Source: CAXSEF01 sp964236535
GTDB taxonomy: Bacteria > Pseudomonadota > Alphaproteobacteria > Acetobacterales > Acetobacteraceae
Direction: 5' to 3'
Length of the DNA stretch: 32,099 nt
Assembly: GCA_964236535.1 (NCBI GenBank)
Contig: CAXSEF010000031.1
Location: 1-32,099, forward strand
The position numbers and the translations under genes were made by a program. Under the pieces are notes generated by a model. It was given only the letters and a program-made list of their open reading frames with translations, did no database searches and was not told where the DNA came from. Shown one piece after another: positions 1 through 7,598 of this stretch (positions are counted from its first letter, which is position 1; each line of letters opens with the position of its first letter).

Positions 1-204
1 ACCCACGTCACGCCACAGAAAACACGAATGAGACAGCAACTCCGCTCAGCGGTATGACGCCAAAGTGCCTCCGCTCACTGTGCACCTACCCCTACATTCA
101 ACAGGGCAACTGCTGAGCTCAGGGGTATCAGTCAATGAAGCCAAGCGTATAATTTGTAATTCACCCTGCATTCCTTGATGAATTGAACCAGCAGTTTGTC
201 ATAT
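1..204. other. Non-coding stretch downstream of cca
   Basis: This 204-base segment lies beyond the cca stop codon and looks less GC-rich than the genes. I see no credible gene in it. It holds a 9-base direct repeat, ctccgctca, at 40-48 and 69-77. A 7-base inverted repeat (tacccct at 87-93, aggggta at 121-127) encloses a long loop, and a small palindrome ctgagctcag lies at 113-122. None resembles a strong rho-independent terminator, so the end of the cca transcript is not defined by sequence. Confidence 0.4.
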
Positions 205-1416
205 CTATCGACGCATCGATACCTGGGCGATCACCGCGCGCAGGCGTGCGAGGCATGCGTCACGTCCGGCTACGCAACCGCTGTCGCGCCACCACGTCCG
301 GACCTCGTGCAGCCGCAGGCCGACCTCCGGTCCTGGCGTCATCCCGCAGGCGAGCGCGTCGCGCCCTTCGAGCGGGAACGCCGGGCGCGGCGTTGCGGCC
401 AGGCGCACCCGCAGATCGGGCCAGCCCGGCGCGTCGCCGCCGGCGAGCCAGGCCCGCCCGTCCAGCGCCTCGACCGGTACCATGTCCAGCCAGCGGCGCA
501 GTTCGTCCGCGTCGGCGCCCGGTGCCGGGCCGCCCGGGGTCAGCAGCAGGGCCAGGCGGTCCCGCTCGGCGGTGGAGAGCCGCAGCCGTGCGCCGACCGC
601 CGCAGCGTTCCAGTGGACGCCGAGCAAGGCGGCGAGGCGCAGCAGCGGGTCGGCCGGGCCGCCGGCGCGCACCAGCCGGGCGAGCGCCTCGGCACAGGCC
701 CCGGGAAGTGCGGCGTCGAGCACGCCGAGGCGCTGCATCAGCGTCGTCGCGTCGATGGGGTCGGCGAGCGTGAGGATGCGCTGAAGCTCGCTCCATATCC
801 GTTCGCCGGAGAGACGCGAGATCCGGTCGGCGGCGGAGGCGATCGCGGCGGCGGCCTCGGGGTCCGGCTCGCCCCGGCCGTAGCGCGCCTGGAAGCGGAA
901 GAAGCGCAGGATGCGCAGGGCGTCCTCGGCGATGCGGACCTGGGCGTCGCCCACGAAGCGTACCCGACCGGCGGCGAGGTCGGTCCGGCCGCCGAACGGG
1001 TCGAACACGCGGCCCTCGCGGCTGAGCGACATGGCGTTGACGGTGAAGTCGCGCCGCGCCGCATCCTCGCGCCAGTCGTCGGTCCAGGCGACGGTGGCAT
1101 GGCGGCCGTCGGTCGCCACGTCGCGGCGCAGTGTGGTGACCTCGAACCGGCCGGGCCCGCTCAGCACCGTCAGCGTGCCGTGCGCGATCCCGGTGGGGAT
1201 TACCCTCAGTCCGGCGCGCCGCAGCGCCACGGCGGCGTGCTCCGGCGGGTCGGGGGTGGCGAGGTCGATGTCGGCGACGGGCCGCCCGGCGATGGCGTCG
1301 CGCACGCAGCCGCCGACCAGCCGCGCCTCGGGCAGCGCGTCGAGCACACGGCCCAGGCCCGGGGTCGCGAACAGGCCGGCGAAGTTCCGCGCCGGCGTGG
1401 CGGCGGCCAGGGTCAC
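205..1416 (-). CDS. cca: CCA tRNA nucleotidyltransferase
   Basis: A 403-aa class II nucleotidyltransferase that adds or repairs the 3'-terminal CCA of tRNAs in the cytoplasm, using CTP and ATP. The N-terminal head domain shows the signature LVGGCVRD (residues 33-40), then the catalytic DID (49-51) that binds metal. RRDFTVNAM follows at 121-129 and the EDALRILRFFRF nucleotide-selection region at 164-175. The C-terminal part is an alpha-helical tRNA-binding region; I see no clear HD phosphohydrolase motif. The start is GTG at 1414-1416, which overlaps the TGA of the upstream Nudix gene (GTGA), so translation is probably coupled. It is the last gene of a minus-strand run with DUF1285 and Nudix genes, a neighbourhood common in alphaproteobacteria from general knowledge. 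The family call is secure. Confidence 0.95.
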   Translation of the reverse strand: MTLAAATPARNFAGLFATPGLGRVLDALPEARLVGGCVRDAIAGRPVADIDLATPDPPEHAAVALRRAGLRVIPTGIAHGTLTVLSGPGRFEVTTLRRDVATDGRHATVAWTDDWREDAARRDFTVNAMSLSREGRVFDPFGGRTDLAAGRVRFVGDAQVRIAEDALRILRFFRFQARYGRGEPDPEAAAAIASAADRISRLSGERIWSELQRILTLADPIDATTLMQRLGVLDAALPGACAEALARLVRAGGPADPLLRLAALLGVHWNAAAVGARLRLSTAERDRLALLLTPGGPAPGADADELRRWLDMVPVEALDGRAWLAGGDAPGWPDLRVRLAATPRPAFPLEGRDALACGMTPGPEVGLRLHEVRTWWRDSGCVAGRDACLARLRAVIAQVSMRR

Positions 1417-2033
1417 GGCGGGTGCAGCCGGCGGGCGAGCTGGACCAAGATCGCGGCGGTGACGCCCATCACGTCGTGTTCCGGGTGCGGCCAGACCCAG
1501 ACCTCGCGCATCCGGCCGGCCAGCTCCTGGCGGCGGCGGCGCGGGGCGGCGGGGTCGAGCAGCACCAAAAGCGGGAGCTGGAAGATTGCGTCCGCCTCGT
1601 CGGGCGAGGAAATCAGCGTCGGCAGGGCGTGGACCAGACCCAGCACCGGGGTGATCAGGAAGCCGGTCCCGGTGGGCTGGTCGTCGAGGCGCCCGACCAG
1701 CTCGACCGAGTGCGGCGGCAGGCCGATCTCCTCCCAGGATTTACGCAGGGCGGCGGCCTCGGCGTCGCGGTCGCAGGGGTTGTTGCGGCCCCCGGGGAAG
1801 CTCACCTGCCCGGCGTGGCGCCGCAGCTGGGCATGGCGCCGGGTCAGCAGGATCCCGGGCTCCGGCGCAAGCACAATCGCGACGAGGACGGAGGCAGGGA
1901 CCAGGGCCTGAGGGAGTTCGGGGGCGGGCCCCGGCGCGAGGAGGTTGCCGGTGGGGAGGTCACCGGCGGCGGCGGGCGTGGCCAGGGATGTCGCGGCCAA
2001 GCGGCGCCTGATTTCGGCGTCGTCGAGGCTCAT
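1413..2033 (-). CDS. CoA pyrophosphatase-like Nudix hydrolase with altered Nudix box
   Basis: A 206-aa Nudix-fold protein of the CoA-pyrophosphatase (NudL/YeaB) type, a family that cleaves CoA or oxidised CoA to 4'-phosphopantetheine and 3',5'-ADP. The family's lead-in is clear: LLTRRHAQLRRHAGQVSFPGG (residues 62-82, quoted in part: HAGQVSFPGG). The Nudix box itself departs from the usual pattern. The segment after GG reads RNNPCDRD where homologues have an acidic residue, and the REUxEE core reads RKSWEE, with Lys98 (codon AAA, 1740-1742) replacing the metal-binding Glu. Glu101, Glu102 and Gly104 remain. The ATG at 2031-2033 was chosen because the family-like sequence starts there; the same frame stays open upstream but reads like a shadow of the DUF1285 gene. 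Activity may be reduced or changed. Confidence 0.88.
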   Translation of the reverse strand: MSLDDAEIRRRLAATSLATPAAAGDLPTGNLLAPGPAPELPQALVPASVLVAIVLAPEPGILLTRRHAQLRRHAGQVSFPGGRNNPCDRDAEAAALRKSWEEIGLPPHSVELVGRLDDQPTGTGFLITPVLGLVHALPTLISSPDEADAIFQLPLLVLLDPAAPRRRRQELAGRMREVWVWPHPEHDVMGVTAAILVQLARRLHPP

Positions 2034-2151
2034 CGGCAGATGCACCAGGACGGGTGTCGGGTGAGGCGTGGGCGCATGCGGATCGGGCGGGAGCTCCCGC
2101 CGCGGCAGGGCGGCCCACGGCTCAGCTGCGGCGGTCCGTCGCAGGCACGGG

Positions 2152-2784
2152 CTAGTCCTCGTCCGAGGGCACGTCGCCAAGCGGGAAGAACTGCTGGCAG
2201 CTCCACACACCGAGCTGGCGTTTGCCGCCCACCACCTCCGGCACCGAGAGGGCAACCAGTTCGTAGTAGGTGGCACGGTTAATGCGGGCCTCGATCGGCG
2301 CCGCACCCTGGCCAGGACGCACCAGCAGATAGGGGGTCGGCTCTTCGGTGCGCGGGTCCTGGTGCACGCGTAGCGCGTGGCGTGGCCCGGCGGTGACACA
2401 CTGGTCGACGTTGGTGCGGAATGAGAGAACCTGGGCGCCCCCCATGCCGCGCCAGTCGAGTTCAACGGCAACGAACGGCGCGTCCTCCACGATGATTCGA
2501 CCGCGCTCCACCGGGGTCTGCAGCCAGTAGGTGCCCTCGGAGTCGCGGGTGAGCACGCTCGCGAACAGGCAGACCAATTCCTTCCGCTGTACGACGCTGC
2601 CGCGGTAGAGCCAAGTGCCGTCCCTGCGGATTAGGAAGGGCAGGTCGCGACACTCCGACCCGGTGTGTGGACCGGGTTTGGCGAGGCGAGACAGCAGGTT
2701 CGCGGCGGGCACCAGCGGACGCGGGCCGGCCGGCAGGCGATTTGCCGCGGCCGGTTCGGCGACGCCGGTTCGCCACGTTGGCAT
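2152..2784 (-). CDS. DUF1285 domain protein
   Basis: A 210-aa protein recognised as DUF1285, a small proteobacterial family of unknown function. Characteristic stretches are CRDLPFLIRRDGTWLYRGS near the N-terminus, the RKELVCLFASVL and YWLQTPVERGRI motifs, VAVELDWRGMG, LSFRTNVDQ, and the terminal LGVWSCQQFFPLG. About 35 residues before the domain are Pro/Ala-rich and probably disordered. No signal peptide or membrane segment is seen, so it is likely cytoplasmic. The ATG at 2782-2784 was preferred over an in-frame TTG at 2794-2796; neither has a strong ribosome binding site. It lies 118 bases upstream of the Nudix gene and 151 bases downstream of the glycosyltransferase gene. From general knowledge DUF1285, Nudix and cca genes recur together in alphaproteobacteria. 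No function is assigned. Confidence 0.9.
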   Translation of the reverse strand: MPTWRTGVAEPAAANRLPAGPRPLVPAANLLSRLAKPGPHTGSECRDLPFLIRRDGTWLYRGSVVQRKELVCLFASVLTRDSEGTYWLQTPVERGRIIVEDAPFVAVELDWRGMGGAQVLSFRTNVDQCVTAGPRHALRVHQDPRTEEPTPYLLVRPGQGAAPIEARINRATYYELVALSVPEVVGGKRQLGVWSCQQFFPLGDVPSDED

Positions 2785-2935
2785 GGCATCGATCAAAGCG
2801 GCGTCTCCCTGCAGAGACCAGGGTTCGTCTCTCTCCGCGATATAGGGAGCCTACCCGGGGCGTTGAAAGGCCTGGGCCCCGTGCCGGGCGGTGACACGCG
2901 GGAGGCGGCTACTGGACGAGGACCGGTAGTGCGGG

Positions 2936-4828
2936 CTACTCGGCGAGGGTGAGCACCGACAGCGCCGGCGCGGGCGGCGGCGCGTCGAGCATGCTGCGCC
3001 AGAACGCAGGCGAGGCGAACTCCGGCGCTGCCTTGCGCCAGCGCGTCGCCACCTCCGGCCCCCGGCGGTGCAGGGCCCAGAGCAGGCGCGCGGCGCGCGG
3101 CGCCAGCCGGCGGAACTGCGCGCGCGAGCGGCGCAGCTCCGGCAGTTCGGTGTCCCACCAGGTCTCGAGCGCTACGCGGTCGGTGCCGGCGAGCGTGACC
3201 CAGGCGAAGTCGTGCACGCCCAGGATGTGGGCGGGACCGTCGCGTTCCGGGACCAGCGCGTTGCGCAGCAGGGCGCACGCCAGCGCCCAGGCGTAGCCCG
3301 GGCGGCCGCGCGGCAGGTGCTGCACCCTGAGCGCGGGCAGCACGGTGGAGCGGGGCACGCCGCCGGTAGGGTGCGCCAGCCGCAGCCGAGCGAGGCTGGC
3401 GTGTCGTTCCGCCGGGTTGTCGCGGAACACGTCTGGACCTTCGAGGAAGTCCTCGATGCCGCGCAGTACCAGCGCGGTGCTGTAGTAGCGGTAGGTCATC
3501 AGGTGAATGAGCACTTGGCGCGCCATGCGCCGGCTGGCGTGGCGGTCGTGCGGGCGGTGCAGCGCCATGGCCACCAGCATGTTGCGCGTCTCGTAGTAGA
3601 GCTGCCAGCTGCCGAGCTTGAGGTAGAACGGCTCATGCCAGACCGCGATGCCGGGCATCGGCACGGTGCGGATGCCGGCCTCGTATAGCCGCAGGCCGAA
3701 CTCGGTGTCGTCGCCGCGGATGAAGCACGGCAGCGGCATGCCAAGCTGCTCCACTAGGCGCAGCGGAAAGCCGAAGCACCACCAGCCATTGTAGTGCACG
3801 GGGCGCGGGTCGCTAAGCCGCTCCAGGTTAGGGGGCCAGGCGATGTCGAGGTCGCTGTGCTCGGGGTGGAAGCTCCAGTGCTGTTCGCCGATGGTCGCAC
3901 CAGCCTCGTAGAGCCGGGTCGGCTGCGCGGCGTCGAGCATGTGGCCGCCCACTGCCACGTCGCCGCGCGCCAGGGTGAGGAAAGAGGACATGCGCAGCAG
4001 GCTGTCGGGCTCGAGCCGAATGTCATCGTCGAGGAAGGCCACGTGGTCCACGCCGATGTCGTCCATTGCGGCGAGCAGGCCGCGGCCGAAGCCGCCGGCG
4101 CCGCCGAAGTTGTCCTGCTCGATCACCTGGAGGCGGCTGCCGAGCCGGGCCGCATGGGGTGCGACCTGCGGATTATCGGCAAATCCCGGCCGGCCTTGGC
4201 TGACCACGATGACGCGGGCAAGCCGTTCCAGCACGGCCGGGTCGTCGGCGAGTGCGGCCAGCACCCGGGCGAGGTCGGGCTCGCGGTTGAAGGTGCAGAA
4301 CACCAAGGCCAGGCGCACCGGCCGGGGGTCCGGCGCCCCAGGTACCTTAAGCGCCACCCAGGCGGCGTCGTGGAACACCGCGGGCCCGCCGGCCACGAGC
4401 TCGAAGCTCAGCCGGCCGTGCTGGCGGAAGCTCAGGGTTTCGGTGGGCAGAGCGACCAGCGTGTCCGGGCCGTCCAGGACTGCCTCATGCAGCAGGGTGG
4501 TGCGTCCGTGCGCCGTGCGCTGCACGCGCAGGGTGACGCCGCCGGTCGCACGCAGGCGCAGGCCGAGGGCGTCGAGCGTGGTGTGCAGGCGCCACTGGGT
4601 TTCGAAGAAGCTACCGAAATAGGTGTCGAAGCTAAGGGTCGCGCCGGCGCCGAGCACGATCCGTCCGTCGGGGTGGGCGACGCCGGCCGGGGGGCAAAAG
4701 GCCGCATCGGGTCTGCGCTCGACACGCCAGTAGAGGTCGCGCACCGGGGCGGGGCACGCGGTGCGGATGCGCTGCAGCACCAGCGACTCGTCTTGCGGCC
4801 CCGTTCCGGCCGTTCCTGCCCCCGTCAT
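2936..4828 (-). CDS. GlfT2-like galactofuranosyltransferase
   Basis: A 630-aa GT2-family, GT-A-fold transferase resembling mycobacterial GlfT2 (about 637 aa), which polymerises galactofuranose from UDP-Galf on a lipid-linked acceptor at the inner face of the membrane. Residues 1-165 form an all-beta N-terminal domain. The catalytic core follows: LALVFCTFNREPDL (173-186), DNFGGAGGFGRG (239-250), and the metal-binding FLDDDI (265-270, DDD 267-269). The acceptor and base region reads YNGWWCF (346-352), FIRGDDTEFGLR (369-380) and VWHEPF (396-401). About 200 helical C-terminal residues complete the GlfT2 layout. A good ribosome binding site (aaggag, six bases upstream) supports the ATG at 4826-4828. 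It is divergent from the glycosyltransferase and glf genes that would supply UDP-Galf, which strengthens the call. The acceptor and linkage cannot be read from sequence. Confidence 0.86.
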   Translation of the reverse strand: MTGAGTAGTGPQDESLVLQRIRTACPAPVRDLYWRVERRPDAAFCPPAGVAHPDGRIVLGAGATLSFDTYFGSFFETQWRLHTTLDALGLRLRATGGVTLRVQRTAHGRTTLLHEAVLDGPDTLVALPTETLSFRQHGRLSFELVAGGPAVFHDAAWVALKVPGAPDPRPVRLALVFCTFNREPDLARVLAALADDPAVLERLARVIVVSQGRPGFADNPQVAPHAARLGSRLQVIEQDNFGGAGGFGRGLLAAMDDIGVDHVAFLDDDIRLEPDSLLRMSSFLTLARGDVAVGGHMLDAAQPTRLYEAGATIGEQHWSFHPEHSDLDIAWPPNLERLSDPRPVHYNGWWCFGFPLRLVEQLGMPLPCFIRGDDTEFGLRLYEAGIRTVPMPGIAVWHEPFYLKLGSWQLYYETRNMLVAMALHRPHDRHASRRMARQVLIHLMTYRYYSTALVLRGIEDFLEGPDVFRDNPAERHASLARLRLAHPTGGVPRSTVLPALRVQHLPRGRPGYAWALACALLRNALVPERDGPAHILGVHDFAWVTLAGTDRVALETWWDTELPELRRSRAQFRRLAPRAARLLWALHRRGPEVATRWRKAAPEFASPAFWRSMLDAPPPAPALSVLTLAE

Positions 4829-5000
4829 GCACGCTCCTTCTTGTCGCCGCTGTGGCTTGCCTGGCGGCGATCCCGGTCGGAGGGCCGGCGGCCTGGCCGG
4901 GATAGGCCGCCGGCAGATGGCAACCCGGGATTGACGCTCCGGGCAGTCTACGCCGGGCGACGCTTGACGAAATTGTTCTTAGAATGTAACGCTGGGTATG

Positions 5001-5029
5001 CGAATACACGCAAGGTTCTCAATCGTCAA
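5001..5029 (-). promoter_or_regulatory. Possible sigma-70-type promoter for the GlfT2-like gene
   Basis: Read on the minus strand, TTGACG (5024-5029) is followed after exactly 17 bases by TATTCG (5001-5006). The -35 box matches five of six consensus positions and the -10 box three of six. It would leave a leader of roughly 165 bases before the ATG at 4828. The call rests on pattern and location in the AT-richer divergent region only. Confidence 0.3.
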
Positions 5030-5117
5030 CCAGCAGGAACGCGGGCGTTCCTGACGGGAAAACCTTCGCTGGAACGTAGTCTGTCGGAAGTTGTCTGATC
5101 CCGCAGGCATCTGATTA

Positions 5118-5146
5118 TTGAGTTTACTGTGCAGCAGAGATTTGAT
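5118..5146 (+). promoter_or_regulatory. Possible promoter for the glycosyltransferase-glf operon
   Basis: TTGAGT (5118-5123) and TTTGAT (5141-5146) are separated by 17 bases on the plus strand, each matching four of six consensus positions. The site lies about 130 bases before the ATG at 5275. The match is weak and rests mainly on spacing and on the AT-richer context. Confidence 0.22.
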
Positions 5147-5274
5147 TCTGTATCTCTTACAGAAGACCACGTTGAAAGTCGTGCCACTCACGCCATCTTA
5201 ACGGGGTACAGGCGCTGGTTGGCGCGTTTGCTGCTTCTGCCGCACGATATGGCGGTCTTCGCCCTGGGAGTTCG

Positions 5275-6468
5275 ATGCCCACGTTCCAAGCCGCCGGCGG
5301 GTCCGGCCCTGATGCCGGTCTGCCACTCCTGCTTTGCCTGTCTCACCTGCGTTGGGATTTCGTGTTCCAGCGTCCCCACCATGTGCTGAGCCGCGCCGTC
5401 CGGCAGTATCGCGTGTTTTTCCTCGAGGAGCCCGTGTTCGCAGGCGTCAGGGATGCCGCCCGTCTGCAGGTGCGGATCAGCCCGGAGGGGGTGATGGTGG
5501 CCACACCGTCGTTGCCGGCCGGGCTCGACGACGCGCAGATGGAGGCCGCGCAATCCGCACTCATCGATGGGCTGCTCATTGAACTCGGGCAGCAACCCGC
5601 TGTGCTGTGGTACTACACGCCGATGGCGCTCACGGTGGCAGGGCACCTCGCGGCGGCGGTCACGGTCTATGACTGCATGGACGAGCTGTCGCTGTTTCGC
5701 GGCGCGTCGTTGCGGCTGCACGCCCTGGAGCGGCAGTTGCTGAGCCGGGCCGACCTGGTATTCTGTGGGGGGCGCAGCCTCTACGAGGCCAAGCGGCTCC
5801 TGCATCCGAGCGTCCACCTGTTCCCAAGCAGCGTCGACGTAGCGCATTTCAGCCCGGCGCGCGGCGGCGGCCTTGCCAATCCTGCAGACCAGGCGGGGCT
5901 CGGGCGGCCGCGCATCGGCTATTTCGGGGTGATCGACGAACGCATCGACCTGGGGCTGCTTGCCACGGTTTGCGCAATGCGGCCGGACTGGCAGGTGGTG
6001 ATGCTCGGGCCGCTGGCGAAGCTCGATGCGGCCGCGTTGCCGGTCGGTACCAACCTGCATTGGCTGGGGGCCAAGCGCTATTCCGAGCTGCCGGCCTATC
6101 TCGCGCATTGGGATGCGGGGTTCATGCCGTTCGCGCTGAATGAGGCGACCCGGTTCATCAGCCCGACCAAGACGCCGGAATTTTTGGCGGCAGGTCTGCC
6201 GGTGGTCTCAACGCCGGTCGCCGACGTGGTGCGCGACTGGGGCGGGCTGGTGCGGGTCGGCGAGGGCCCGGCGGCGGTCGTGGCAGCGCTGGACGCCGCG
6301 CTGTCGCAGTCGCGCGGCACATGGCTCGCCGGCGTAGATCGACGGCTTGCGCGGAGTTCGTGGGACGCGACCTGGGCGGGGATGACGGCGGCGGTCGGGG
6401 CGTGCCTGGCGCCGCGGCGGCGGGCCGTGGCACGGGCGGCAAACAGCAAGGGTGCGGCACATGTATGA
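5275..6468 (+). CDS. TuaH-like glycosyltransferase (GT-B fold)
   Basis: A 397-aa cytoplasmic glycosyltransferase of the GT1/GT4 GT-B type, similar in feel to TuaH of teichuronic acid synthesis. The N-terminal half shows the hallmark CLSHLRWDFVFQRPHH (residues 21-36) and VYDCMDELSLFRG (131-143). The linker FPSSVDVAHFSP (183-194) leads to the C-terminal nucleotide-sugar domain with RIGYFGVIDERIDLGLL (213-229) and the donor-binding loop ISPTKTPEFLAAGLPVVSTP (295-314). Length is normal for the family. The ATG at 5275 has gggag six bases upstream. Its end overlaps the start of glf by eight bases, so the two are almost certainly co-translated. Linkage to glf suggests that it builds or primes a galactofuranose-containing glycan, but its donor sugar is not evident. 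Confidence 0.85.
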   Translation: MPTFQAAGGSGPDAGLPLLLCLSHLRWDFVFQRPHHVLSRAVRQYRVFFLEEPVFAGVRDAARLQVRISPEGVMVATPSLPAGLDDAQMEAAQSALIDGLLIELGQQPAVLWYYTPMALTVAGHLAAAVTVYDCMDELSLFRGASLRLHALERQLLSRADLVFCGGRSLYEAKRLLHPSVHLFPSSVDVAHFSPARGGGLANPADQAGLGRPRIGYFGVIDERIDLGLLATVCAMRPDWQVVMLGPLAKLDAAALPVGTNLHWLGAKRYSELPAYLAHWDAGFMPFALNEATRFISPTKTPEFLAAGLPVVSTPVADVVRDWGGLVRVGEGPAAVVAALDAALSQSRGTWLAGVDRRLARSSWDATWAGMTAAVGACLAPRRRAVARAANSKGAAHV

Positions 6469-7594
6469 CTGGCTCGTTGTGGGTGCGGGGTTCGCGGGCG
6501 CCGTGCTGGCCGAGCGGCTGGCGGCAGAGCGGGGAGAGCGGGTGCTGGTCATCGACCGGCGCCCGCATGTCGGCGGCAACGCCTACGACCACCTCGACGA
6601 GGCCGGCGTGCTGGTGCACCGCTACGGACCGCACATCTTCCACACCAACTCGGCCGCGGTGTTCGCCCACCTGTCGCGTTTCACCGCGTGGCGGCCATAC
6701 GAGCATCGCGTGCTGGGCCAAGTGGACGGCCGACTAGTGCCGATCCCGATCAATCTCGACACCATCAACACGCTGTACGGGCTGCAGCTCGGCGAGGACG
6801 AGCTGGAAGCCTGGTTCGCGGCGCGTGCCGAGCCGGTGGGTGAAATTCGCACCAGCGAGGACGTCGTGGTCAGCCGGGTTGGTCGCGAGCTGTACGAGAA
6901 GTTCTTCCAGGGCTACACCCGCAAGCAGTGGGGCCTCGACGCGAGCCAGCTTGACCGTTCAGTGACGGCGCGGGTTCCGGTGCGCAGCAACCGCGACGGC
7001 CGCTATTTCACCGACACCCACCAGGCGATGCCGGCCGAGGGCTACACGCGGATGTTCGAGCGCATGCTCGACCATCCAAATATAGAGGTCCGCACCGACA
7101 CCGATTATGAGACGGTGCGCAAGGTGGCGTTCCGCCGCATGGTGTGGACCGGGCCGGTTGACGAGTTCTTCGGCCACCGCTACGGACATCTGCCGTATCG
7201 CAGCCTACGTTTCCACCACGAGACCCGGGCGCAGGAGTGGGTGCTGCCGGTCGGCACCGTCAACTACCCGCAGAGCGAGGACTACACCCGGGTCACCGAA
7301 TACAAGCATCTCACAGGGCAGGCGCATCCGCGGACCAGCCTGACCTACGAGTACCCAACCGCCGAGGGCGATCCGTACTACCCGATCCCGCGCTCGGAGA
7401 ACCAGGCGTTGTACAAGCGCTACGAGGCGCTCGCTGACGCGAGCGCCGACGTCTGGTTCGTGGGCCGGCTCGCGACATACCGCTACCTCAACATGGACCA
7501 GGTGGTGGGCCAGGCACTGGCGGCGTTCACCCGCATCGACGCCACGCTGCCGCGTGACCGCCAGGGCGGTTTTGCCAGCCAGGCGGCGGACTAG
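6461..7594 (+). CDS. glf: UDP-galactopyranose mutase
   Basis: A 377-aa flavoenzyme that interconverts UDP-galactopyranose and UDP-galactofuranose, making the activated Galf donor in the cytoplasm. The N-terminus carries the FAD dinucleotide-binding motif VVGAGFAGAVLAERL (residues 6-20) and the flavin contact IDRRPHVGGNAYD (31-43). The family motif RYGPHIFHT follows at 54-62. Other family markers are GYTRKQWG, the aromatic PVGTVNYP segment, DPYYPIP and FVGRLATYRYLNMD near the C-terminus, where substrate-binding Arg and Tyr residues lie. Length matches bacterial UGMs (about 370-390 aa). The ATG at 6461 overlaps the preceding stop (atgtatga) and was preferred over GTG at 6452. It sits between two glycosyltransferases and two GH-A-like proteins, and its product is the likely donor source for the GlfT2-like enzyme. 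Confidence 0.96.
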   Translation: MYDWLVVGAGFAGAVLAERLAAERGERVLVIDRRPHVGGNAYDHLDEAGVLVHRYGPHIFHTNSAAVFAHLSRFTAWRPYEHRVLGQVDGRLVPIPINLDTINTLYGLQLGEDELEAWFAARAEPVGEIRTSEDVVVSRVGRELYEKFFQGYTRKQWGLDASQLDRSVTARVPVRSNRDGRYFTDTHQAMPAEGYTRMFERMLDHPNIEVRTDTDYETVRKVAFRRMVWTGPVDEFFGHRYGHLPYRSLRFHHETRAQEWVLPVGTVNYPQSEDYTRVTEYKHLTGQAHPRTSLTYEYPTAEGDPYYPIPRSENQALYKRYEALADASADVWFVGRLATYRYLNMDQVVGQALAAFTRIDATLPRDRQGGFASQAAD

Positions 7595-7598
7595 CGCG

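Larger units (their letters stand above)
4829..5274. other. Divergent intergenic region of the galactofuranose cassette
   Basis: A 446-base gap between two genes transcribed away from each other. Its centre (about 4965-5210) is clearly richer in A and T than the flanking genes, as expected for a divergent promoter region. I see possible promoters on both strands (listed separately) and a small palindrome ttcttagaa at 4976-4984. Short open frames here have no recognisable product and no convincing ribosome binding site. No tRNA, attachment site or insertion sequence end is visible. Confidence 0.5.

Noticed and set aside
196..1911. A 571-codon plus-strand open frame opposite cca and the Nudix gene
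   Set aside because: It spans both minus-strand genes and their overlap and has no recognisable domain.
5129..5389. An 86-codon frame starting before the TuaH-like gene
   Set aside because: It overlaps the start of the real gene in another frame, is Cys-rich without pattern, and has no known family likeness.
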